DNA from: Hyaloperonospora brassicae
Lineage: Eukaryota > Oomycota > Peronosporomycetes > Peronosporales > Peronosporaceae
Assembly: GCA_947650285.1 (NCBI GenBank)
Contig: CANTFL010000126.1
Span: 62,001-126,000 of the forward strand
Length of the DNA: 64,000 nt
Reading direction: 5' to 3'
This document shows, piece by piece, positions 1-9,135 of the stretch. How positions within the stretch are numbered: position 1 is the stretch's first letter; each line of letters starts with the position of its first letter. Made by a program: the position numbers and the translations under genes. The notes below the pieces were generated by a model. The model did no database searches and was not told the origin of the DNA. It saw nothing but the letters and a program-made list of their open reading frames with translations.

Positions 1-815
1 CAAGACATCAAGCCAAGGATCGACTTGTGCGACGGATACTCCGCCGGCAAAGCCGCGTCAGGCATTAGCAGGCGCTTAAGATCTCTTCTGAAGATTGAAG
101 AAGACGGAGCACGTGCTGACGACAAGCGTGAAGCGCAAGATTAAAGACGCGAAGATGGATTGGCTGTGCAAAGGCTAAACAAGAAATGAAGGAGTTGGTG
201 ACGGGGGCTATGTGAGAGGAAAACCAAAGAAGAAGGAGTATCTGATCAAGGTGACTAAAAATTGTGAGTTGTACGAAAGATCCGCACGCAAGGGGATTGA
301 CAAGGACGTGCAAGACCACAAGACACGACCAAGACACTAGCTCTCAAGGTCGGCAGCCGCACGGGAGCGCAGGGGTCGCTGGACCACAAGAACCCATACA
401 GACGTCAAGAAGCTATCGAGAAAAGAGGCTCATTGACAGAGGAGTGGTGGGTCAAGGATGTCAAAGCGAATCGACACAGAGACTTACAACTTGGCCTTCA
501 AGGGGAGTGCATAAATCGGATATGTCATAGCAGACACTTTCTTCCGGGTCGACGCCCCAGCTGCCAGGGTTATTAGTTATGGTGGGTGATTTGTATGGTT
601 AAACGAATTTCAGGAAGATTCTGATTTGTTGAGCGAAGGATAGATCAAAATCTCACCTCTAGATTGATAAAGCCACTGGCGAAGCCCCAGTCAGGGGGCC
701 CAAAAGCGTCTGGGGCGCGTTTGATAAAAGATTCATTACATACTTTCCCTTTTTCTTACACAAGTTGCCTGAATTACAACACGCTCATCATCGTATTAAC
801 TATTGACCCTCTACA
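1..815. other. Unassigned left edge, probably copia 3' LTR in its right part
   Basis: No gene is recognised. Short open stretches exist on both strands but none gives a familiar protein. The copia pseudogene to the right ends at a purine-rich tract on the minus strand (816-825, AAGGGGGAG), which looks like a polypurine tract. The minus strand then continues from 815 with TGTAGAGGGTC, a plausible LTR start. The 3' LTR of that copia element would therefore lie at 815 and leftward, but its other end is not defined here. The first ~540 bases resemble nothing I can name. Confidence 0.4.
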
Positions 816-825
816 CTCCCCCTTA
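816..825 (-). other. Copia polypurine tract
   Basis: On the minus strand a run AAGGGGGAG lies ~40 nt past the end of the copia RNase H homology and directly before a TGTAGAGG start that fits an LTR end. The position and composition match the polypurine tract of copia elements. Confidence 0.5.
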
Positions 826-855
826 CCTTACACTCTCGCAAATTCTTCTTTAATC

Positions 856-1135
856 GCGTAGTCGCTTAATTGCGGAGTATTTAGTGGTTTCGATAGGAAA
901 TAAGCAAGTTGCATAGCTGACGAAACATGTTTAATCTGGATCTCGCCTTCCCTAACGTGGTCTCAAACTAAATGCATAATGAGGTCAATATGCTCAGATC
1001 TTGGTGTACATCCCTAGTTCATCGCAATACTTATTATCGACTTGCTGTCCATGTGAATCGTCGTCGCAGTCTTACACATTACACCAATTTTCTGTAGCAA
1101 ATAAAGAATCCACATCACTTTTATTATAGCTAGTG
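856..1135 (-). pseudogene. Ty1/copia RNase H C-terminal segment (downstream half of split copia pol)
   Basis: Minus-strand translation gives the end of a copia-type RNase H: IIKVMWILYLLQKIGV, then TTIHMDSKSIISIAMN (the usual 'TTIH-D-x-S-I-x-IA-N' block), then SEHIDLIMHLV, DHVREGEIQIKHVSSAMQLA and FLSKPLNTPQL, which match the family's 'SKHIDIRYHFVRD-VREGEI-L-HV-T-DQLADIFTKPL' tail. Stops interrupt it (after IAMN and after HLV), so it is dead. The segment begins exactly at the TAGTG target duplication of the gypsy element at 1,131. Its upstream half is at 9,131-10,123. Recognition of the family is firm; the exact left end is approximate. Confidence 0.85.
1131..1135. repeat. Target-site duplication TAGTG, left copy
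   Basis: TAGTG here and TAGTG at 9,131-9,135 flank element 1 exactly at its TG...CA-type LTR ends. The five-base length is normal for Ty3/gypsy integration. Confidence 0.9.
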
Positions 1136-1526
1136 TGAACCGGGTTACACCCTTGCGTGAACTTAACGCAAGGGTATCGGTGCCCCGACAGACGTACACA
1201 TGCAAGCGAGGAAGCGTAGATAAGGTAAAAGCAGAACTGTTATATTAATATAATTAAGTCTTTCAACTACTGTCTCTCTGTTTGACTTAACTTAGTCATG
1301 CTAATATAACTGAGTGTATGGTGACGTCTCGTCACCACTCATTGCGCGCGTCTTGCGGCGATTGGTGGGTTGATATTATCAAGATATCAACCAATGAACA
1401 GACTCCTTGGTCGAACCATCAATATCACCACTTTGGTGATATTGTTAAAATTATTTTCAACTTCATATTCTATATTGTCATAATCTCTAGAATGACAATT
1501 TCCATGTAACGGGCTACCCCGTTACA
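1136..1526 (-). repeat. Element 1 3' LTR (391 bp)
   Basis: It aligns along its whole length with 8,739-9,130 (shared blocks: the repeated CCCTTGCGT / ACGCAAGGG arms, GACAGACGTACAC, AGCGAGGAAGCGTAG, the GACGTCTCGTCACC block, and ATTGTCATAATCTC). The ends are TGAACCGGG... and ...CCCCGTTACA; the right copy has the less decayed TGTAACGGGG start, giving a terminal inverted repeat. Internal hairpins include 1,150-1,174 (9-bp stem), 1,320-1,336 and 1,368-1,392 (9-bp stem). Confidence 0.93.
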
Positions 1527-1542
1527 TCACCCCCCCCCTAAA
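1527..1542 (-). other. Element 1 polypurine tract
   Basis: Directly inside the 3' LTR the minus strand reads TTTAGGGGGGGGGTGA, a 9-G purine tract. This is the expected plus-strand primer site for reverse transcription and fixes the element's orientation as minus. Confidence 0.88.
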
Positions 1543-1659
1543 CTGGTAGTCACCGTGTGACCATCGAAAATATGGCGGCCACCCGTTGGCCACGATTGGG
1601 ACAGAAAGCAGTTGTTGGGTCCGTTCCATTCACTTTCCGGTTGACCTCGCATAGTTAAC

Positions 1660-3271
1660 ATGTCTGTGCGAGGTGACTCAAGACCCACACAGCCCGGTGC
1701 TGTGCCAGCCTCTGCGGCAGACGATTCGTCGTCTGCCGCCCCTTCTTCGCCTGCAGCAACAGGTGCTGCAGGTGAACGCGGTACAACACCGCGTGCGCAC
1801 GATGACCCCGATGTGGAGGTCATCTATTCTGGCGAGTCAGACGTGTCTAACTCGGGCAATGCTACAGAGGCGTCTCGCTCACCGGCGACGCCTCAGTATT
1901 CGCCAAGGCCACTGCCGAACGAACGGACTCGTGATTCGCATCACAGTCTGTTCGGCAGTGATGATGAAGGTGATCAGAGTGGTAAGGAGTATCACGCCTT
2001 ACAACCGCCGACTCGTGCTTCTTCGCAAGAGCGTGATGACGACCGCGTGAGCCGTCGTCGATCTGGGAGCCGTGGTACCAGCAAAGGTACCACTGTGAAG
2101 CGTGATGAGCCGAATCCGTGGCGTTTGCCCGGCCGGCTCATCAATAGCTTGTCTCACAAGACAAGCCAACACCATCGAATACCCTTATTCGATGCAACCA
2201 AGCTTCACGGTTTGAGTTCCAGCGCGAAGAACTTTCGCGCTGAAGAAGATTTTTATCTCGATGTCTTCCTTAGACATTGATGGTTCAATGGCAACCAAAA
2301 GCGTGACAAAACATCGCTTTTGGCTGCGTGGAACGCGTTCGTCCAAAACGTCAAGAATTTTGGACGAGAGGGGTGGCTCAAGAAACTTGAGGCGACACGC
2401 CTCAGGTTCGAACGGCGAACGCCAACCGGTGCTAGGTACCGGTTGCATTGTTTATCGAGTGAGACAGGCATTCCTTGCCTCACATGGGGAGACCCTTGTT
2501 TGAGTTTTGTTGACAACTCGCAACGTGCACATAGGGATGTGTACTCCCTAAATTCGCCCTGGGGAAGGGCACACATCTCGGCTGAGATGCGTGACGCGAT
2601 TGCAAACTTGCAATCCGTCTACAAGCGCCTAGGGCGCGTGTTTACCGATGGACCCGAGGACTCATCGGATGGGTCTCGTCATACTGGCGGACGAGACCTT
2701 CAACATCCATCAACAGCTGAGAGCGGGGCTCCCAGCTGTTCCAAGAGGGTGGATACCCCCGCCACTGGACGAGGTAGCTCGTCCTTGATCCTGAATCGTC
2801 ACGGTGATTCACGATACGCTCCACTAGAAAGCGTTGATCACCGTGAGCATCCACCAAAAGGATGTGGTGGAGGAGGAAAGACCTCCTCCAGAACCTCAGG
2901 CCCACCATCTCGACCCTTACGAGATGGATCGCGCAATCGATGAATTGCGCGATGACTTGAAGCACGAGCGCGACCGACGCTACGCTTTGACCGACACCGT
3001 GCGGAAGAACCGCAAGGATCACGAGGCTGATCGGGCGAGAGATCGCGCCGATTATGCCACTGCGCAGCTTCAGTTTGAGCGGGATGTCCGCTCCCTTTTC
3101 GGCGAGCTGGCGACAGCTCGCGGAGAGATATCTCGGTTGAGTTCCGAGGTATCATATCTGCGCGACCAGACGGATCGTCTGGAGCGCGAACGCAAGAACT
3201 TGATGGATGTTCTTGAACGTGGGGGCTATCTTCATCGGAAGAAGAAGGCTCGTACTGACAGTACGACCTAA
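1660..3271 (+). pseudogene. Element 1 antisense gene: Ser/Pro-rich, basic, C-terminal coiled-coil protein
   Basis: ATG at 1,660 lies 133 bp inside the 3' LTR on the strand opposite to gag-pol. One frame runs 1,660-2,943 with a single stop at 2,278-2,280; it then changes frame between about 2,850 and 2,910 and ends at 3,271, ~535 codons in all. The N-terminal ~120 residues are acidic, Ser/Pro-rich, with a DDPDVEVIYSGESD patch like a SUMO-interacting motif. A basic SRRRSGSRG stretch and a Trp/Leu-containing middle region follow. The last ~120 residues (from DPYEMDRAIDELRDDL to LERERKNLMDVLERGGYL) form a clear heptad coiled coil rich in Arg/Asp/Glu and end in RKKKAR, a possible nuclear signal. 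The product is unknown and no enzyme motif is seen. From ~2,642 it overlaps the chromodomain/integrase end on the other strand. The long-LTR family has a counterpart at the same place. Confidence 0.6.
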
Positions 3272-3959
3272 GCCTCCCCACGTAAAACGTAGGATGCGTG
3301 CGCATCCTACGTGGCAATTCGAGTGTGTATGCATTGCCCTTGCGATGCAACACTCGAAATGGCCCAATGTATTTCGGCAGTAGTAAACTACTGCCGACAC
3401 TAGTGAATGCACGTCCAGGTAAGTTTACCGTAGACAGTAGTACTAGGTCGTTAACCTTAAATGAAAGAACATTTGCTCTTCCATTCTTGTCTGCGTTCCG
3501 TTTCTGACGGTCCACCGCATTTGCGATGGAGTCCTGAACGAAACGGACTACCGCTTCTCGAGTCAGCAGGAAGTTCTCTGCTGACTCTTTGTTTTGTCTG
3601 GCAGTGCGCTTCGTGCGCACTGCTAAGAGATTGCTCTCTTCTTCAGCGAGGTTGTCTTCTTCCTCGCTGACATAATCGTTGACGATGCTGAATATACCAG
3701 CATCGTCATCATCATCCGAGTCAATAATAGCGTCGTCGCTATTATTGAGGTGATCTTCTTCATCGATGTCGACCTGATCGACATCGGCATCATACGTGAC
3801 GACGTTAGCGTCGACACGTGATGAGCAAGAGCCAAAACGGTTTTTGCTCGAGCGAGTCCCTCCCCCCCTTATCCAAGAGTCACACTCTATAAGGGTGGGC
3901 ACGCGTGGATGGCGTAGGCCATTCACGTAAAACGGTGTGTGCTGTGTTGAAGCATGCAC
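2642..3959 (-). pseudogene. Element 1 integrase C-terminus and chromodomain
   Basis: This continues the pol frame after a stop at 3,960-3,962. The bridge NN-stop-VHASTQHTPFYVNG fits the family's '-NN-VH-STG-TPFYVNGLRHPR' block, so the stop is a nonsense change. An acidic linker follows, then the integrase C-terminal region (KVNDLVLLSTVNL ... LLPKYIGPFRVLHR ... YTLELPRRMRTHPTFYVGRL, a GPF-type module). Further on, in another frame (3,022-2,642), comes a chromodomain: [38 protein letters not shown], with the aromatic and Trp positions of the fold. The frame change lies between ~2,850 and ~2,910. Chromodomains of this kind guide integration to particular chromatin in chromoviruses. Weak point: the ~100 codons between the GPF module and the chromodomain have no family support and overlap the antisense coiled coil. 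Confidence 0.85.
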
Positions 3960-6900
3960 CTAATTATTGATGGCGAATTCCACCATGGGTAGGAATTCGC
4001 TCCAACTCGGAAACGAGTGGACATATCCTCGAAGAATCTCTTCGAGGACACGGTTCGCACGTTCCCTCTGACCATCTGTTTCTGGATGGTCAGAAGTGGA
4101 CATCTTCAATCGTGTTCCGAGAGTACGGAACACGGTTTGCCAAAATTCCGCCGTGAACCGAGGGTCACGGTCGGATACGAGTTCACGGGGTAACCCGTGG
4201 AGTCTAAAGACCGTGTCTAGAAAGACACGGGCACAACCTTGAGCCTTGATTGACTCAGGGACAGCAGCAAGATGGACCATCTTGCTGAATCGGTCCACAA
4301 ACACAAGAATACCATTATTCTTGTGAGCGTCTTCGGGAAACCCGAAGACGAAGTCCATTGAAACGGACTGCCAGCACTCTGTCGGAACAGGCAGAGGCTG
4401 CAATGGCGCACGGGATGAAGGACTAGGCTTCACCCGTTGGCAAACCTCGCAAGCACGTATGTACTTGCGAACAAACTGATACTGGCGGGGCCAGTAAAAG
4501 TCGCGACTTACCGTGAGGTAAGTCTTTTCTCTACCACGATGGCCGCTTGTTGGGGCATCGTGACACTCATACATGATGCGCAATCGCAAATCATGATGAG
4601 CGGGTACGACGACACGAGGCGTGTCGTCGGCAACAGCTGTATAGTACAGCAATCCGTTGCGTGTACTATACCGATCCGATGAGGATCGGTACAAAGCCGG
4701 TAAATCCCTCATGGATTTACTGGATGGATTCACCAGATGATCCATTAATTGCAGAAGATCCTTATCTTCCGCGTATGCCTTTCGTACGTCGTCAAGTAAA
4801 CTTGACGACGGGACACTGACTGACAGTGTCGCAACAGTGGGCTTATCCTCACTGTTGGATTGTGCGTCCGGCTCGAAATCGGGCCGGCGCGAAAGAGCAT
4901 CCGCGACGACATTGAGTCGTCCCGGTTTATACTCCACGGAGAAGTTATACTCCGCGAAGAAAGACAGCCACCTCGCCATTCTTTGCAAGAGGTGTGGGCT
5001 GTTTACGGCCGTGCGTAATGACGCATGGTCCGTGTAGACAACAAACGGTCTATCTCCCAGGAGATAGACGCGAAACTTAGCCAGTGCGTATTTCATGGCA
5101 AGGAGTTCCTTGTCATGCACTGGGTAATTACGCTCAGCTGCTTGCAGCTGACGCGACTGATAACAGATGACGCGCTCCGCGCCATCTGCATCGAACTGCA
5201 TTAACGCACAGCCGATTGCAAAATCGCTGGCGTCACAGACCACATGAAATGGTCTGTCCTGATCTGCAATCGCCAAGATCGGCGATTGCATCAAGCTCCG
5301 CTTGATACCTTCAAAGGAACGCTGGCACTCAGCGTTCCATGACCACTTGACATTTTTCTTGAGCAAGCAAGAAAGATGAACAGTCATCTCGGCGTAGTTG
5401 CGCGAGTACTTGTGCAAGTACGCCGCAAGACCAAGGAACTTCCTTAGTCCCTTGACATCGACTGGCACTGGCCAGTCGGTGATCGCCTTGATCTTTTCGG
5501 GATCAGGGCGTACGCCGTGTTTACCCACGATGCACCCAAGAAGTGGTATTTCGCTAGCCGCGAATATACACTTCTTGAGATTGGCGTACAACTTATGCTT
5601 GCGCATAAGTTGAAGAACCTGACGAACGTGAGTTCTGTGAAGTTCAACGTCCGTCTTTCCGTCCATAGCTCGGCTATGGACGAACACATCGTCGAAGTAA
5701 CTCGGTGCGAAGTCTCGCACCGGTCTCAACAGATTTGTGACACATCTGTTGAATGTTGCAGGGGCATTGCTCAGCCCCTGTGGCATCACTAGCCACTCCC
5801 ACAGCATCCCGCTGGGGGTACTCACTGCCGTTAACGGGACGTCCCGTTCACGCATGAGGATCTGATAGAATCCATCCATCAGATCCATGGACGAAAAGAT
5901 GGTACTCTTTGACATACCATCTATGATTACGTCCTTCCTCGGTATCGGCGTCTGAGCCGGTACCGTTGCAGCATTCAATTTGTTGAATGCGTGTACTATC
6001 CGCCACCCTCCGGTGGCCTTTCGCACACAGAAGGTCGGAGAGCTGTGAGGGGATGTTGATTCCCTCACATGGCCCGCTGCTAAGCGATCGGCAAAGAACT
6101 TGTCGATCTCTATCACTTGTTCACGAGGCAGTGGCCACTGCTTCATGACACAGTATTTCGAGCCCGGTTTGAGCTCGATCTCGTGTCGAGTGCCTTTGTC
6201 CTTAGGCAACTCGCAAGGTACGGATTCAGGGAACACATCCCTGAATTCGATCAAATCCTTATACAAAGGATTTGCCTGAAGTGACTCCCAGGATTGGGAC
6301 GCGTATCGCTCAATCCGAGTCTTCTCATCGAGGACACTTTCGTCCATCGATGAGCTGCTGAGAACCCGTTCGTTCTCAGCAAATACTGTTGCCGACCGAA
6401 TGTCGGTCACATACTCGTCCTCTGTGACGAGTACGCAGATCTGCTTGACTTTGCCACTACGCAGATCACGCAAGAACCGTTTCGGTTCTAGCGTTGGCAA
6501 CTGAGTTATCTCCGAAGTCAACTTCGGAGGCACAATCAGATCAAGCGTATAAGCGCCTACGCTTGATCCGTCATTAACCAAGACGTTCAACGTCTCAGTT
6601 TCTTCCTGGGAACTTGCTTCCACAGGTTGCTGAGGGCCTGATCCCTCAGCAAGCGACTCTTGAGGAATTCCTTCCTCAAGCACGTGGGGACTTATTCCCT
6701 CGACGTCTTCCGACTGTGGCTGTGCAACCACAGTCAGGAACCGATCCTCTACGGTCGACTCTCCAGTCGACCTAGGATTTTCATGTTGCCCCTTGGGGGC
6801 AACAGAGTTCTTTCTTCTAAGATGCTGCCCGCTAGGCATGCATCCATGTCCCGGTCCACTCGACTTATTCGAGTGGTGGACCTTCGGCGCAGCCTGTACT

Positions 6901-7212
6901 TCTGTACAGCCGCCGGGAGCTTGCTCCACAGTGTAGTGATCAACTACACTGTGATCTTGTGCAGTCGTGCTAACGACCGTACCGCAAGTGAGGCCATCGC
7001 ACTCACTCGCAGAACATCCACACGCTTGTGGACGCTCCAAGATGTTCATCAGATGGCCATCTGATGAACAAGCAGCAGGCATCTTCACGGATCGATGCTG
7101 CCAGCTCACCCTTGGCTCGTATTTTCTGAGCCAAGGTAATCCCAGGATGACATCAAATTTGTCATCCAGATCTAGTACGATGAAGTCATCATCGTACTGT
7201 CTCGCCCTCTAA
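3960..7212 (-). CDS. pol: Element 1 pol core: protease end, reverse transcriptase, RNase H, integrase
   Basis: The uninterrupted frame has 1,049 codons from the ATG at 7,109 and is also open upstream to about 7,212, where DKFDVILGLPWLRKYEPR shows the end of the protease. Numbering from 7,109: linker 1-290; RT ~300-500 with YRW-like start, SSMDLMDGFYQI (406-417), MPQGLSNAPATFNR (442-455) and active-site YFDD (471-474). RNase H is ~620-740, with CDAS (Asp626), DKEL (666-669) and YTDH (Asp694). Integrase has zinc-binding H850, H857, C887, C890, then SMDF (Asp919), VSDRDPRF (Asp980) and DGQRERANR (Glu1016), so the DDE triad is complete. Codon choice builds many perfect hairpins (for example 4,302-4,325, 4,328-4,350, 5,265-5,290). 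It is non-functional as a whole because the frame is cut off from gag and from the integrase tail. Confidence 0.93.
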
Positions 7213-7488
7213 CGTGTAGTGGATTCCTACTACACGTTTCTCAACGGTTATCGATGCGCCTGTTGCAAGGCGCACCGTCATCCTTGTGAGGGGAATGTCG
7301 CGCTCAACGAACTTGAGCCTACGACCCTCTAGTGACTGGCGACGAACAAAGTTGTTCGACGCCCCACAGTCTACTAGGGCACGAAGCGACAAATCATTTG
7401 TCGCTTCCAACTTCAAGGTGATGAGCGAAACGTCATCACCAGGTGCAGAGACACACAATGATTGTGTATCTGGAGCAACTTTCGTCAA
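7189..7488 (-). pseudogene. Element 1 aspartic protease
   Basis: The minus-strand frame contains LRALVDCGASNNFVRRQSL, the D-[ST]-G-A-S active-site loop of retroviral-type aspartic proteases, with Cys where Ser/Thr is usual (Asp-Cys-Gly-Ala-Ser). RMTVRLATGASITVEKR follows, matching the flap region. The frame stops at 7,189 and the rest of the protease (VILGLPWL) continues in the pol frame, so one frameshift lies near 7,190-7,212. The protease would act as a dimer to cut Gag-Pol. The DCGAS variant may reduce activity or be normal for this lineage; I cannot tell without relatives. Confidence 0.82.
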
Positions 7489-7538
7489 GAGATTTGCAAA
7501 TTCTCTTGAGGTTGCTGGATCAGTAGGGCGCTCCGCCC

Positions 7539-8568
7539 CTACTGACCCCGACCATTTTTTGATGGTCCGTCTCGCTGTTGCGGCTTCGCAACAGCGCTGG
7601 ACCCACGCCCATTGCCCTTTCTGGCAAATGGTCGTCCATTTCGCTCAGTACTGTTTGGTACTGGGCGTGGAGCACTACACTCGTATGCGTAGTGCCCTAA
7701 CTTCTGACAGCGATTGCACCTCTGCAATCGCTTGTTGTTAGAAGAGCGAGGTCTCTCGCTCTCAACATAGCAGAGGTCCATTGGTTCTGGACCTCCGATC
7801 TCTTGTCGTCTCGGTGGACGATAAGAGTTTGAGCTAGCATGAGCCTGTCTCATGCTAAAGTCTTCCTGTCCCGCGGCTGATATCGCTTCTTCCAGCGTAT
7901 TCAGCTCAAGGCGGAACAGGTGGCTCCTGACGGGCCCCTCTGCGAGCCCTTGAATGAACACCGTAATCAACGTGTGTTCATGTACTGGGTTAGCAGTTAT
8001 ACTACTCGCAAGGAGTCGTATATGTTGTGCGTAAGCGTGCACATCACGCTTACCCTGCTTGAGTTTCAGGAGCTCTGAACGAGCCCTGAACTCAGCCCGT
8101 GGCGGCTCAAACGTTTGTCTGAGCCGGGACTTGAAGTCATCTAGCGACCTAAACACATGTGGGCCGCTACTCTCGAGTACCCAGGGACCAAGTTATGGCA
8201 CGTCCTGCCAAGTGGGTTTGAGCAAATGTGAGTTTCATTTGCTCATCTTCGACGCGACGAGCCCTTAAGGCTCTGTCGAGTTCGACAAACCATAGTAACA
8301 GGGAGTCCTCCGGGACCCCACTGTACTTGGAGATGTCAACTTTCATGACTTCGGGACGACGCGCATGCGCCGTCCCGCCCACAGCAGCATGGAATTGCTG
8401 CTGTCTCAACAGCTCCGTCTGTTGAGCACCGAGTTCTCTCAACTGCTCGGCCTGTTAAGAGCCTTGCTGGTGAAGCAAGGCTACTTTCTCCCTCTCGAGA
8501 GCAAGTTCATTCTGAATGAACTTGGCGATAGCGGCATGTTGTTGGTCTCTGTCTAGAGACTTCAACAT
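7539..8568 (-). pseudogene. gag: Element 1 gag
   Basis: The probable start is the ATG at 8,568 (MLKSLDRDQQHAAIAKF). An in-frame TAA lies at 8,455-8,457, the frame runs on to 8,167, then a frameshift near 8,160 leads into 8,156-7,539. Features are an N-terminal Gln/Leu-rich helix, a capsid-like block (YSGVPEDSLLLWFVELDRAL, LAGRAITWSLG, SLDDFKSRLRQTFEPPRAEF, LKLKQGKRDVHAYAQHIR, LITVFIQGLAEGPVRSHLF) and a CCHC zinc knuckle CNRCQKLGHYAYEC, followed by a basic Gly/Arg tail. Gag would package the element RNA into particles. There are two lesions at least. Confidence 0.88.
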
Positions 8569-8727
8569 GGCGCTAATGGAGAACTAGACTACGGTAGAAC
8601 TCATTCGTTCTACCGCACCCCATTCGATGTCACTCAAATGGGTAAACCCTTCACGCGTGGCGTGAAAGGTGTCTTCTTCATCCAACATGTTCATGTTGGA
8701 TGATGTGGTCCTTGGAAGGACTACAAA

Positions 8728-8738
8728 GTGCTACCAGG
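8728..8738 (-). other. Element 1 primer-binding site (initiator tRNA-Met type)
   Basis: Two bases inside the 5' LTR the minus strand reads TGGTAGCAC. The first eight bases complement the UGCUACCA 3' end of a eukaryotic initiator tRNA-Met of the animal-like type. This is the usual primer class for Ty3/gypsy chromoviruses. The rest of the match is short, so the tRNA identity is inferred. Confidence 0.65.
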
Positions 8739-9130
8739 TGTAACGGGGCACACCCTTGCGTAACTTAACGCAAGGGTTTTGAGTGCCCCGACAGACGTAC
8801 ACGTGGCAAGCGAGGAAGCGTAGGTAGGGTAAAAGTAGAACTGTTATATTAATAAATTAAGTCTTTAAACTACTGTCTCTTCGTTTGACTTAATTCAATT
8901 ATACTAATATAACTGCATGTATGGGGACGTCTCGTCACCACTCATTGCGCGCGTCTTGCGGCGATTGGTGGGTTGATATCATCACGATATCAACCAATGA
9001 ACAAACCCTTTGGTCGACCCTTCAATATCACCACTATTGGTGATATTGTTGAAAGAATATTCAACTTAATATTCTTTATTGTCATAATCTCTCAAATGAC
9101 AATTACCATGTAACGGGCTGCCCCGTTAAA
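8739..9130 (-). repeat. Element 1 5' LTR (392 bp)
   Basis: Partner of 1,136-1,526. It starts TGTAACGGGG and ends CCCCGTTAAA (originally CCCCGTTACA), giving a ~10-bp terminal inverted repeat. It is followed directly by the right TAGTG duplication. The hairpin arms seen in the other LTR are preserved here despite substitutions. Confidence 0.93.
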
Positions 9131-9135
9131 TAGTG
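9131..9135. repeat. Target-site duplication TAGTG, right copy
   Basis: A perfect match to 1,131-1,135. It also serves as copia coding sequence: read on the minus strand, the codons before it give QYMALAL, which continues as AIIKVMW at 1,130 once the insertion is removed. Confidence 0.9.

Larger units (their letters stand above)
1136..9130 (-). mobile_element. Element 1: complete Ty3/gypsy chromovirus-like LTR retrotransposon (7,995 bp)
   Basis: On the minus strand the order is 5' LTR (8,739-9,130), PBS, gag, protease, RT, RNase H, integrase, chromodomain, PPT, 3' LTR (1,136-1,526), flanked by TAGTG duplications. A plus-strand gene (1,660-3,271) is convergent with pol. It sits inside a copia element. 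Lesions seen: in-frame TAA in gag (8,455-8,457), gag frameshift near 8,160, protease/RT frame change near 7,200, in-frame stop in integrase (3,960-3,962), frameshift near 2,850-2,910, and a stop in the antisense gene (2,278-2,280). The LTRs differ at roughly one site in eight over their first ~125 bases, so the insertion is not recent. The whole element is saturated with short perfect hairpins (see findings). Confidence 0.93.
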
